Shown: piece after piece, positions 11,259 to 22,449 of the stretch
Position numbering within the stretch: position 1 is the stretch's first letter
How the letters are laid out: the number at the start of each line of letters is the position of its first letter
Source: Allium sativum
Taxonomy: Eukaryota > Streptophyta > Magnoliopsida > Asparagales > Amaryllidaceae
DNA length: 64,000 nt
Reading direction: 5' to 3'
Assembly: GCA_030737875.1 (NCBI GenBank)
Contig: CM060922.1
Span: 301,807,456-301,871,455, forward strand
The notes under the pieces: model-generated
What the model was told of the DNA's origin: nothing
The model's database searches: none
The model's input: only the letters and a program-made list of their open reading frames with translations
Made by a program: the position numbers and the translations under genes

Positions 11259-12491
11259 TTAATGCCACATGGTAGGGTTAAGTCATGGACCACTTGAATA
11301 CTTAACCAATTAAACACGATGGGTTGGTAGGGTTAAGTCATGGACTACTTGAATACTTAACCAATTGAACACGATGTATTGATAGGGTTAAGTCATGAAT
11401 TTCTTGGACACACTTACCCAACTCAATACATGGTTAGGATGGGGTTAACCACACTTAACCCATTTGAAATCCTAGTTGCGTGGCCCTTTTCAGCAGTAAC
11501 CCATAAGGAAGTATCATGGATACCCTGGGACTAGGCTAGGGTGGGGCACGATTACTGACTGATTGTAAGAGACCAAAAAGAGACGGCTGATAGGGTGCGC
11601 CAGTTAAGTTCAGGCGGACCATGGTCATGCACATGAGTTCCGGAGTTGAACATGGACACCAGTGGGTAGACTGTGCGTGCTTGTTTTGTGTCAGTGGTTT
11701 ACACCCTAGGGCTGGATACACCCTAGGATGGACCTTGCACAGTTAACTACATTTCATGATTAACCCGTATGACACCGATACACGACGAGCTAGGCTTATA
11801 GGGAGCCGATCAACTAGACCATGTAGTTGGACCTGGACTTAGGTCATCTCATGATATTAGGACAATATTGGGCTAAGGGATCATTTCTTGTTTATACTTG
11901 ACATGGATTGGAATACTAGTACACCTGGTGCAACTTAACCTTGTATATGTGATGCCACTCTTGTTAACTTTTCACCATGCCAGTTATCATCCTATGTTTC
12001 ATCTCTGCTTTACATGTCCAGTTAACTTTATTAGTTTTTATACTAATAGTAGGTAGGACTTACCAGTCTTTTTGACTGACCTGTTTTCTTTTCGCCTCTT
12101 TTCTTCCGTTCCCCCCCCCCTCAGGTTCTCAGGGTGGGAACACTAGCACCTAGCTTGGTTCTTTAGCTTGCTTACTGGATAGCTCATGTAAGGTTTGGAC
12201 TTGAGCTCGCTATGGCTTTACCACTTCTACTTTGGGGATAGTTTACTTTATGTTATTTCCAGTTTTCAGTTTATGTTTCTAGACTTGTAGTAGTGGGAAA
12301 ATAACGACTCAGTACTTTTGATGTAAGTTGACTATGGTTTTGAAATAGTAGTTTTATCCGCTGCTTTACTTACTCTGTTTTACTTATATGTTCTGTCTTG
12401 TGATATCTTTATGCATGTTTACCTTGACCAACACCCCTCCAAAGCCAGTGTACTTGCAAGAGTGACCCTGGCGGAGGTGGGGTGTTACATT

Positions 12492-12503
12492 TGGTATCAG
12501 AGC
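12492..12503 (+). other. Primer-binding site of T3 (initiator tRNA-Met)
   Basis: TGGTATCAGAGC starts 2 bases after the LTR. It is complementary to the initiator tRNA-Met tail, the usual primer of Tekay elements. Confidence 0.92.
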
Positions 12504-12683
12504 ATAAGGTTTACAAGATTTGAGCAAAAGGGTTTTTAAAACTTATTTTTGAAAAACTATTTTCAAAACCAATTAAGTATTTTCCAAGAAAAGTCTAGTT
12601 TATTTTAAAAGGCTATTCCCCAAAAGCCATTAGCACTATCCTTCGTTTCCTCGTTCTAAATCTATCTTTTCCTTTTTTTCAGC

Positions 12684-13703
12684 ATGGCCGATCTTAACCT
12701 TCCCGAGGGAGTACCCATTCCAGGATGGTTCCGAAGGTACTTGGAAGCTAGGCCCAACGATGCGGGCCCAGCAAACACTCCCACCGTACCTGTGGTTCCT
12801 CCTTCTCCTCCTCAGCGTCCACAAGCAGATTTCGCAAAGATTTGCAAAGACTTTAAGGCGATGGGTGGCAAGGATTTTGTTGGGACAGAGACTTATGTGG
12901 AGGCAAGAAACTGGCTAAAAGAAACTGAAGACCTCTTTGCCATCTTTGATGTGGAAGACCGTAGAAAAGTTCTATTGGCATTATGGCTATTGAAAGAGGA
13001 AGCTGTGTATTGGTGGGAGGTCACCAACGCTACTAGGCCTATAGAGACTTGGGCCGACTTTCGGTTGAGGTTTGGGCTTAAGTTTCTATCATCTACTGAG
13101 GAGAATCTACAAATGGAGAAGTTTATATCTTTGAAGTAAGGGGACATGACAGTGAGGGAGTATGTGAATAAGTTTAACCAGCTTGCTTGATTCGGTTTGG
13201 ACATGGTTAACACACCCCAGAAGAAGTCTCTACACTTTGCACGAGGATTGAATGAGCCATTACAAGGTTTAGCCATGTCTCATATACCCATGGGGGCCAC
13301 TTTTGAGAGCTTAGTGGATATGGCCTTGCTCCAGGGAGATGATAAGAATGGCAAGAAAGAAGTCAAGCCTAATGAGACTCAAACCAAGAAGACGGACTCC
13401 AAGTGGGGAGGAAATCAGAGCAACTAGAGCAATCAGAACAACAAGAACAACAAGGGTAACAAGGCCAACAACAACAAGGCAAGGGAGACAAGGAAGTGCA
13501 ACTTCTGTGGGATCATTGGACACATAGCTAAAGACTGTAGGAAGAAGAAGAGGAAGTTGGGAGAATGCTTTCATTGTGGAGAGTCTGGACACTACAGCAA
13601 GGATTGCCCAAAGAAGCAAGGACAGGGGCAAGGACAGACTCAGCGAGCAGGACCTTCTGGAGGGCAAGTGCATGCTCTCAACACCGCTCCAGTTCTTGAT
13701 TGA
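12684..13703 (+). pseudogene. gag: T3 gag (four nonsense codons, frame otherwise kept)
   Basis: Encodes the virus-like-particle protein. The ATG at 12684 follows a pyrimidine tract ending in CAG. The N-terminus has GVPIPGWFRRYLEA, and the capsid domain has FVEARNWLKETEDLF-type and YWWEVTNA motifs. One frame runs throughout, with stops at TAA 13137-13139, TGA 13188-13190, TAG 13425-13427 and TGA 13701-13703. By comparison with T4, the first two are Gln and Arg codons changed by C-to-T. Two CCHC zinc knuckles follow: CNFCGIIGHIAKDC and CFHCGESGHYSKDC. Confidence 0.92.
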
Positions 13704-15480
13704 GGTAGTATTTCTGTAGAAAGCCTTGTTTACATTTCTGATTTTCCTGTTCGTACCTTATTCGATTCTGGCGCATTGCATAGTTTTATTTCTTCTGACA
13801 TTGTTGAAAGTTTGCACCTAAGTACTAGTCTAGTTGAGGGTCCCGTTAGTGTTTCAAATCCAATTGGGGGTTCCGCCCATCTATCTATGATTTGTATGGA
13901 TTTGAGGATTTCTATCTTGACCGTAGAATTCACATGTAATGCTTATGTTCTCGGGTTCATGGGATACGGGTTGATTTTGGGCATGGATTGGTTGTCCAGT
14001 TATGGAGCCATTCTCGATTGTGAGCATAGGGTAGTGAGGCTTATGACTCGCCTTGGCAATACCCTAGAGATTTCTTGTAACCCTCTGGATCCCGTCATGT
14101 TATGTTATCTTGAATCCCTCGACTCGTCTATTGACAATCTTCAGTCTGTGAGGGTGGTCCGAGAATATCCTGATGTTTTTGAGGAGGTGAAGGGGTTACC
14201 CCCTAAACGCGAGATAGACTTCCGTATTTATCTGGTTGATAATGCCAAGCCAGTTTCATTGCCTGTTAGGCACATGGCCCCGCGAGAAAGAAGAGAGCTT
14301 AGCAAGCAAATCAAGGAGTTGCTTGAGAAAAATTTCATTAGGCGAAGCATTTCAGAATGGGGTGCTCCGGTGGTATTCGCTACTAAGGCGGATGGTTCGC
14401 TTCGTCTATGCGTTGATTATCGTGAGTTGAACAAGCTGACAAAGAAGAATAGACACCCGTTACCGAGGATTGATGATCTCTTTGACCAGCTTGTTGGTGC
14501 TTCTGTTTTCTCTCAGCTCGATCTAGCCACCGGATTCCATCAGCTTAGAGTAGCTGAGGATAGTATTGACAAGACTGCGTTTAGGACTCCAGATGGATCC
14601 TTTGAATGGCTAGTCATGTCGTTCGGTTTGACTAATGCACCCGCATACTTTGTTGATTTGATGAGTAGGGTGTTCAGGGAGTTACTTAACAAGTTTGTGG
14701 TTGTCTTCGTGGATGATATTATGGTCTTCTCTAAGGACGAGGAAGAGCATGCTACACACCTCAAGGAGGTTATGGATACGCTTAGAGCTCATCAGTTGAA
14801 AGCCAAGTTCTCTAAATGTCGTTTCTGGAGAAAGGAAGTCCGGTTCCTTGGGCATATAGTTTCTAAGCAGGGCTTAGCTGTGGATCCCGCTAAAGTGGCG
14901 GTGGTGCAAGACTGGAAAGTTCCGAAGAATGCAACTGAAGTAAGAAGCTTTCTCGGTCTGGCAGGCTATTATAGGAAGTTCATTAAGGACTTCGCTAGGA
15001 TTTCATCCCCTCTTACTAAGTTAACGAAGAAGAACTTAGTTTTGCATGGGGCTTAGAGTGTGAGCTTGCTTTTCAAAGGCTCAAGAGAGCCCTCACCACA
15101 GCTCCAGTTCTAGCATTACCCGATGGAGGGAAGATGTTTACCGTGTACACTGATGCATGTGGCACGGGATTAGGCGCTGTCCTAATGCAAGAAGGGAGAG
15201 TGATATGCTTTGGGGGTAGGCAACTCAAAGTTCATGAGAAGAACTATCCCACTCATGATTTGGAGTTGGCGGCGATCGTCTTTGCACTCAAATCCTGGCG
15301 CCACTATCTTCTAGGCGAAAGGTTTGAGTTATATACTGATCACAAGTCGCTCAAGTATCTCTTCTCGCAAAAAGATTTGAATCTAAGGCAGCAGAGGTGG
15401 ATGGAATTCTTGGCATCATATGACTTCGAGATAGCTTATACCCCTGGCAAGGGTAATGTTGTGGCAGATGCGCTAAGTAA
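13704..15480 (+). pseudogene. T3 protease, reverse transcriptase and RNase H
   Basis: Continues the gag frame. The protease active site is [10 protein letters not shown] (DSGA at 13764-13775). RT runs from about 14250, with [35 protein letters not shown] and the FVDD box at 14706-14717. A one-base deletion near 15040, in the TTTGCATGG context, shifts the frame after TKLTKKNLV. The frame resumes with the RNase H domain from about 15120 (VYTDACGTGLGAVLMQEG, YTDHKSLKYLFSQKDLNL). All visible catalytic residues are present, so the enzyme was intact until the frameshift. Confidence 0.93.
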
Positions 15481-17149
15481 AAGAAGGTTGACTTTGAGTC
15501 CCTTGTTTGTTGAAATGAAGAGCCTAGAGTTCTTGGCAACCTTTGATTTTACACCTGTTGTTGGGTCGATCACTGGTTCATTAGTATCACTTGAGCTTAG
15601 ACCTATACTTCTTGATCAAGTTGGGGCTTCACAGAGGGAAGACCCGCAGATAGTCGAGATCATGGACAAGTTGATTTGGGGTGAGACGTCAAGTCACCTC
15701 GCTAGATATACTATTGATGACAAGGGATGGCTAAGGTGTGATGGAAGACTATGTGTCCCACGAGTGGGAGACTTAGTAAATAAAGTTCTTGAGGAGGCGC
15801 ATCACTCGAGGATGACCATACATCCCGGAGGGGATAAGATGTACCGGGATATGAAGCACATTTTCTTTTGGGATGGGATGAAAAAGGATGTGGCAGAGTT
15901 TGTTTCTAGATGCATTGTTTGCCAACAAGTGAAGGCCGAGCCGAAGAAGCCCGGTGGGCTACTGCATCCATTGGAGGTCCTGTAATGGAAGTGGGAAAGT
16001 ATCTCGATGGATTTCGTGGATGGATTGCCTAGGTCAAGGAAGGGAAATACGAGCATATGGGTCATAGTTGATAGACTTACGAAGAGTGCCCATTTTATTC
16101 CAGTGAAGAGCAAGAGGACCGCATCATGGCTAGCATCTGTTTATCTTCGTGAGATAGTGCGATTGCATGGAGTTCCTTCTAGCATAGTTAGCGATCGTGA
16201 CCCAATCTTCACTAGCTAGTTCTGGAATGGTTTGCAAGAAGCGATGGGCACGCGATTGAATCTAAGTACGGCCTATCACCCACAGACGGATGGCCAGACC
16301 GAAAGGGTGAATAGGGTACTAGAAGATCTGTTGAGGCTATGCATTCTTGACTTTGGTGGTACTTGGGAAGACCACCTTCCTCTAGTGGAGTTTGCTTATA
16401 ATAACAGCTACCAAGCAAGCATAGGGATGACACCATTCGAAGCTTTATATGGGAGGCCGTGCAAGTCACCAACATGTTGGTGGGAGACGACGGATGAGCT
16501 TATACTTGGGCCCGACATGATAAGGGACACATCCGAGAAGGTTGAGTTGATTCGAAGGCGGATGAAAACGACCCAAGACAGACAGAAGTCCTATGCTTAC
16601 AAGCGAAGGACAGACTTAGAGTTTGAAGTTGGAGATATGGTTTTTGTGAAGGTTTCTCCTTTGCGAAATGTGGTTCGTTTTGGAGCAGTTGGGAAGCTGG
16701 CACCAAGGTTCGTAGGACCCTTCCCTATCATCGAGAGGATTGGGCGAATGGTTTATAGAGTGGAATTGCCCGAGAAGCTGGCCGGAGTGCACAATGTTTT
16801 TCATGTCTCGCATCTCCGAAAGTGCCTACATGAGTCAGCCGAGGTAGTTGAGCCTAGCATTCTTGAAGACGTGGAGGTAGAGAAAGAGGCAACCCTGAGG
16901 CGAGCTCCAATTCATATCTTGGGAACGGAGATCAAGAAGCTGAGGAACCGAGAAGTCAAGTTGGTAAAGGTTCAGTGGAGTGAAGCCGATGAAGATGCAA
17001 CTTGGGAAACCGAGGAGAAGATGCATGGGCTTTATCCATTCCTTTTTGAGGGTACATTCTCAATCTCTTTTCCTAGTCAGCATATCTTCCTTTTACTATC
17101 CATGTTTATCTTGTTATCTCGTCAACCTTGTCATGAGAACCTTAGGTAG
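15481..17149 (+). pseudogene. T3 integrase and chromodomain
   Basis: The zinc-binding part is HHSRMTIHPGGDK through CIVCQQVK (about 15800-15930). The DDE core has [15 protein letters not shown] and GQTERVN, all three acids present. A TAA at 15983-15985 replaces the Gln of the family motif (VPQW), and a TAG at 16217-16219 follows FTS. After the GPF.I.RIG module comes a chromodomain-like tail with [18 protein letters not shown] and [10 protein letters not shown]. This tail is characteristic of Tekay and is thought to steer insertion to heterochromatin. The frame ends at 17149. Confidence 0.92.
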
Positions 17150-17656
17150 AAACCCTTTGGATGAAACATGTATTTGAAACATGTTATGCTTGATGTTTGC
17201 AAGTGGTTGCAAGTGTTTGCAAGTGGATACTCGTGGATGCATGATACACATTAGGCACTAAGATCAACTCACACACTTTCATATTGCATATGCATGAGTG
17301 CTTGTACTTATTCATGGCTGAAACTTGTTATGCTATCACGTGGATGTTGCATATGGATGAATGTTATGTGCACTCATGTAGAGGTTATGAACTATGTTAG
17401 GGATTTGCACACATATGGACTCATCTCACTAACATACTTTGCATTAAGGAGGTTTACTGAATCAGTAACCGCCTGATTTTCACATTAGATAAGTACATAT
17501 ACACACACCTTTCGCATATGATCATACAGCATTTAGAATCTTTTAAGGACAATGACTGCTCGTGCATGATGTTTTGAGTAGATGGATGATGGATGGTAGA
17601 ATACGTTCTTCCTAACTTGAAGATTTCGGGGACGAAATCCTTTAAGGTGGGGAGAA
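17150..17656 (+). other. T3 3' noncoding region with polypurine tract
   Basis: Noncoding. It carries short TTGCAAGTGG-type repeats at 17198-17232 and the chromovirus motif GATTTCGGGGACGAAAT near 17623. The polypurine tract AAGGTGGGGAGAA (17644-17656) abuts the 3' LTR and would prime plus-strand synthesis. Confidence 0.88.
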
Positions 17657-20527
17657 TGTAACAAACCGTATTTTGAATAACATGTTATAACATTAATCAA
17701 GGCAGAATTAATTAATAAAATCTGAATCAAGGGAAACGGGTTGTGCCATTGCGTTCGTCTCGGAAAAATACGCGAAATAGAGTCCGAGTTTTCGAGAATC
17801 GAAGTCCGTATGACCCAGTTATGGCCCGTCAAAGCTTTCAGAAAATTTCAAGTTCAAAAACAGTTCAAATTTCGAATCTGGAGCAAAAAAAAAGACTGGG
17901 CTGGAAAGTTTCCCGCCCAGCCCCCAAGTCGACTGGGGAGTCGACTTGGGAGTCGACACACCCCAGGTGGTGTCGACTGCCCAGTCGACACCCCTGTCGA
18001 CTTGGGTGGTCGGCCAGTCTTGCCTGATGCACCTGTTTTGGCTCTTAGGTCATGTTTTGTTGGCTTGTGACGTGATTAGATGGCTCAAACCTAAACTAGG
18101 GTTAATCCTATGGTCTAAACTAACCTAAACTTCTATAAAAAGACCCTAAGACCTAGCCTAAACCCACACAAATCAATCCTACAACTAAATTATGCCAAAA
18201 TGCTTCCTAATCATGGCCTCCACTTTCATATCGTGGCCTCTATCTTCTTGTTCATGAGAGCTTGAGTGTTCTAAGCTAGTTCTAAAGTAAAAGAGCCATC
18301 TTTCTTCATCAAAGCAAGGATCTTCTCTTATTTCTCAAGGGTTGTTGAGTAGAGCTTATTCATTTGGGGATTTCTAGTGTGGCTTCGTCTCAATCTTGTT
18401 TTATTTTGTTCTAGTCTTCATAGCCAAGCTTTGTAAGCCCTATTCTACTCTTAGATTTAAACTATGAAGTTAATATGATCATGTAGCATGTTGAAATGTG
18501 ACTTTTGGGTATAATACTTGTCTTTCGGCTACATTTGTATGCATAGATCCATCTTTTGATCTATGATTGTGGCACTATCACGAACCTAGTATCATTTACC
18601 TTGATTTTTGGGTAGAAAGCTATGAGCTTTATTTGGTGGTTATGCATAATGCAACATAGGACTTGGTAGTTATGCATACATGCAACATAGAATCCCCCAT
18701 GATCTTTATGTTAACTTGCCTATGATGTTATGAACCATATGCTAATCACAAGTTATCACCCTATGTTAACTATGACCATGTTATCACCTATTTTGATGTC
18801 ACACATGTTTTGAGGCCAATAATGCCATATGCTAGTTGGGATGAACACCTTTGCTTCATATATCACCATGTTAAACTTGTGGTTGACTTTGCCACATTAT
18901 GCCCAACTTGTCATATCATTATGTTCCCCTTTTTGATCTATGCGTGTTGATGCGAACTTACATGCGATGGGGTTACGTTATGGGTAAACTTAAATGACTT
19001 GAAACATGATTTGAAAATGTGACATGTGATTATGCTTGAAAACATGAATGTGGACATGACATGTAGAAAACATGAAAGTGGCCAACTCGAGGTTGGGTTG
19101 AGTTTGTAGCATAAATCTACCCAGAACCGACCGGCTTAACTAGTAGCTACAAACAATAGGACCCAATGTGAGAAGTTGTTCATGTTGCACTTAAAAACCC
19201 GAGGTTAGACTAAGTTGTGGTGTAAAGCTACCCGGACCCGCCCGGCTTAACTAGTAACCACAAGAAGGTCTAATGTGAGAGGTTGGGTACATTAAGTTAA
19301 TGCCACATGGTAGGGTTAAGTCATGGACCACTTGAATACTTAACCAATTAAACACGATGGGTTGGTAGGGTTAAGTCATGGACTACTTGAATACTTAACC
19401 AATTGAACACGATGTATTGATAGGGTTAAGTCATGAATTTCTTGGACACACTTAACCAACTCAATACATGGTTAGGATGGGGTTAACCACACTTAACCCA
19501 TTTGAAATCCTAGTTGCGTGGCCCTTTTCAGCAGTAACCCACAAGGGAGTATCATGGATACCCTGGGACTAGGCTAGGGTGGGGCACGATTACTGACTGA
19601 TTGTAAGAGACCAAAAAGAGACGGCTGATAGGGTGCTCCAGTTAAGTTCAGGCGGACCATGGTCGTGCACATGAGTTCCGGAGTTGAACATGGACACCAG
19701 TAGGTAGACTGTGCGTGCTTGTTTTGTGTCAGTGGTTTACACCCTAGGGTTGGATACGCCCTAGGATGGACCTTGCACAGTTAACTACATTTCATGATTA
19801 ACCCGTATGACACCGATACACGACGAGCTAGGCTTATAGGGAGCCGATCGACTAGACCATGTAGTTGGACCTGGACTTAGGTCATCTCATGATATTGGGC
19901 CATTATTGGGCTAAGGGATCATTTCTTGTTTATACTTTACATGGATTGGAATACTAGTACACCTGGTGCAACTTAACCTTGTATATGCGATGCCACTCTT
20001 GTTAACTTTTCACCATGCCAGTTATCATCCTATGTTTCATCTCTATTTTACATGTCCAGTTAACTTTATTAGTTTTTATACTAATAGTAGGTAGGACTTA
20101 CCAGTCTTTTTGACTGACCTGTTTTCCTTTCGCCTCTTTTCTTCCGTTCCCCCCCCCCCCAGGTTCTCAGGGTGGGAACACTAGCACCTAGCTTGGATCT
20201 TTAGCTTGTTTACTGGATAGCTCATGTACGGTTTGGACTTGAGCTCGCTATGGCTTTACCACTTCTACTTTGGGGATAGTTTACTTTATGTTATTTCCAG
20301 TTTTCAGTTTATGTTTCTAGACTTGTAGTAGTGGGAAAATAATGACTTAGTACTTTTGATGTAAGTTGAGTATGGTTTTGAAATAGTAGTTTTATCCGTT
20401 GCTTTACTTACTCTGTTTTACTTATATGTTATGTCTTGTGATATCTTTATGCATGTTTACCTTGACCAACACCCCTCCAAAGCCAGTGTACTTGCAAGAG
20501 TGACCCTGGCGGAGGTGGGGTGTTACA
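17657..20527 (+). repeat. 3' LTR of T3
   Basis: 2,871 bp, starting TGTAACAAACC and ending TGTTACA. It holds an E2F-like half-site (17909-17917), the GTCGAC cluster, a TATA box (18134-18141), twin hairpins (19079-19296) and a C-run at 20149-20160. Confidence 0.95.
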
Positions 20528-20532
20528 CCTAC

Positions 20533-21406
20533 CAAAGAAACACCTTCTTAGGTGCTGGACATGGGTTGTCCAACTTGAAAAAAAAAACTCTATGAGGCGA
20601 ACCAATGTCTGTTTCCTAGGGCAAGGCACAAAGTCGGAAAAACCGACATATCCCGAAACGGAAAAATTGCCAATCCAAAAAACGAGGGGCATCTTGTTAG
20701 GTGGAGGACACGAATTTTATCCCTTCTAAGTCAAAGCTCGATGAGATGAATTAGTGACCGCTCCTCGGGATGAAGCATAAAATGGAGAAGGATTAAACAT
20801 GCTGGAAGGACCAGCGCAAAGCAGAAATTCTAGCCGAAAGGGGGTATCCATTCTTGTTCTTTGTTGTCAACCAAGTCAAACAAAGCCAAGATTGGATTAC
20901 AGCATTGGAACCAAAGTTCTCCCATGGAGGCATGCATAAAAATGCATCACAAAAATACCCGAAACAAATAAACAGGATATTTAATAAAAAATCTAAATGG
21001 CTAAATTGCCAAAGTAAAAACAACGAAAAGCTTACCAGTCAAGACAAATACTAAAAACTGGATGATCCCAGCCTAATAAGAACGTTGTAAGACTATTTGT
21101 AATGCGATATTAACGTACAAACGCCCTATAATATGATATCAACATACGAATGCCCCACAATACGATACTAACGCACGATCGCCGCGATTTTTTTTTTAAA
21201 TGTGTGTATTGTTCAGCACGGCAAAGATACATGGCGTGACAAAGACACGAAGAGCATCGTAAAACTAGCCAAACAACTATTCATCAGGATCGCAGAAGTA
21301 TCACGGATCAAACACAAGTCACAACAAGCATAATATCATGGGCGAGGACCGGCACCCGCTTACACAACTGGTCTTAAAAGTAGAAAAATAACCAAGGAGA
21401 AGGAAA
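20533..21406 (+). other. T2 3' noncoding region, right of T3
   Basis: Continuation of the T2 untranslated region after the CCTAC duplication. No coding signal seen. It contains three imperfect ~33-bp repeats at about 21101-21183, built on AATRCGATAYTAACR followed by ACRAAYGCCC. Confidence 0.7.
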
Positions 21407-21964
21407 TTACAGATCTCTAACCTTCCTTGGCCTACCTACTTTCCTCTTAGTCGGAGCAGAACAAGATGGAGGTCCATCAGCATGTGCAGAAACCACCGAC
21501 TCAACATCCCCAGGGGCGAAAGAAGCAAGCACGCTATTTTTGGACCTGAGAGCTCAGATCAGCTTAGCCTTATAATTTTCTAGAACATAGATATGCTCGA
21601 GATTGTCCTTGTGAAGTCTTTAGAGATCGTATGCCAATGTATGTCAGCCATTTATCTGCTTCGCAGAATGATTTTTCAACAAGTCCATTTGTTTTCCATA
21701 TTGATGCGCAACAGCCTCGAGGCGGGCCAACATCTGACCTTTTGCGGCAGTCATGTCGTAAGAAAAGTTATGAGAGTCAGTCGGAGATATATCCACATTT
21801 GAAGGAACTCCCTACAAACTCCACCCCCGAAACTGCTTAGCAAACCTAGGACTGCAAGGCCCAGGAGCATGGCGCAGCCTATTGATGATAGCTTGAAGCT
21901 CATCTATTGAGACACCCAAATCGAGGAAGGTTTCCTTTCGACGTCGTTCTGGAGATGGAACCAT
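21407..21964 (-). pseudogene. Antisense ORF of T2: coiled-coil-like protein with C-terminal AT-hook motif (decayed)
   Basis: On the strand opposite gag-pol, ATG at 21964-21962 opens a 186-codon frame ending in TAA at 21407-21409. There is no frameshift and there are four internal stops (TAG, TGA, TAA, TGA). The N-terminus is charged (MVPSPERRRKETFLDLG). The middle looks helical and heptad-like (MLARLEAVAHQYGKQMDLL and later DNLEHIYVLENYKAKL). The C-terminus is KRKVGRPRKVRDL, an AT-hook-like GRPRK core in a nuclear-localisation-type basic patch. It lies between the T2 integrase and 3' LTR. Some Tat elements, such as Grande, are known to carry extra ORFs here, including antisense ones. Its function is unknown; DNA or chromatin binding is inference. 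Confidence 0.55.
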
Positions 21965-22449
21965 CCTGCAAACGGATCAGGGAATAACCGTAAGGTTCAA
22001 AGGAAGAATGAACATGAGTAAGAATCAAAAAACTAGAGTAGCAATAGAGAGAAATACGGAATTTCTTTTTCCTTTCCAGGTTGAGAAACCCTATTGAAGA
22101 AAAATGAGAGCAAAGTTGAATGAGAAATAAGAAAATAAGGGGAGATTAAAAGACACACAAAGCATTTCTCGCCACATCGGCCCAATACTCGAGTACTGAA
22201 ATAGGTTTCCCATCAGAGTCCAATTGGCGTGTTCACTTCCTCATGATTCAGCTATTTGCAATAATGAAAAAATAGTTCAAGCGTCTCACCCAAAGGCGAA
22301 GACGCCAATAATTTGCAATGAAGCAATACTAATCCTTGCACGAACGACCCTTCAACAAGTCAGGACAAGCCTGCCAAACAATGTTGCGATCAGACGTGTC
22401 GAAGCCGGTAATTCCTAACTAAAATAAATCATGGACTTTGAGGGGCAAG
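21965..22449 (+). other. T2 3' end with polypurine tract
   Basis: Noncoding. TTTGAGGGGCAAG immediately before the 3' LTR (GAGGGGCAAG at 22440-22449) is the plus-strand primer site. Confidence 0.75.

Larger units (their letters stand above)
9617..12489 (+). repeat. 5' LTR of T3
   Basis: 2,873 bp, colinear with 17657-20527. In the first 180 bases I count about five substitutions; other stretches show fewer. It contains, in order, the E2F-like palindrome, the GTCGAC cluster, a TATA box, the twin hairpins and a C-run near 12111-12120. Confidence 0.95.
9617..20527 (+). mobile_element. T3: Tekay chromovirus, complete but with a broken polyprotein, nested in T2
   Basis: The two LTRs run 9617-12489 and 17657-20527, starting TGTAACA and ending TGTTACA. 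An exact CCTAC duplication lies at 9612-9616 and 20528-20532. The PBS matches initiator tRNA-Met, and a purine tract precedes the 3' LTR. The internal 5.2 kb encodes gag, protease, RT, RNase H, integrase and a C-terminal chromodomain-like region in one long frame. That frame is interrupted by nonsense codons and one frameshift. The LTRs are very similar, so it is younger than T2. Confidence 0.96.
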
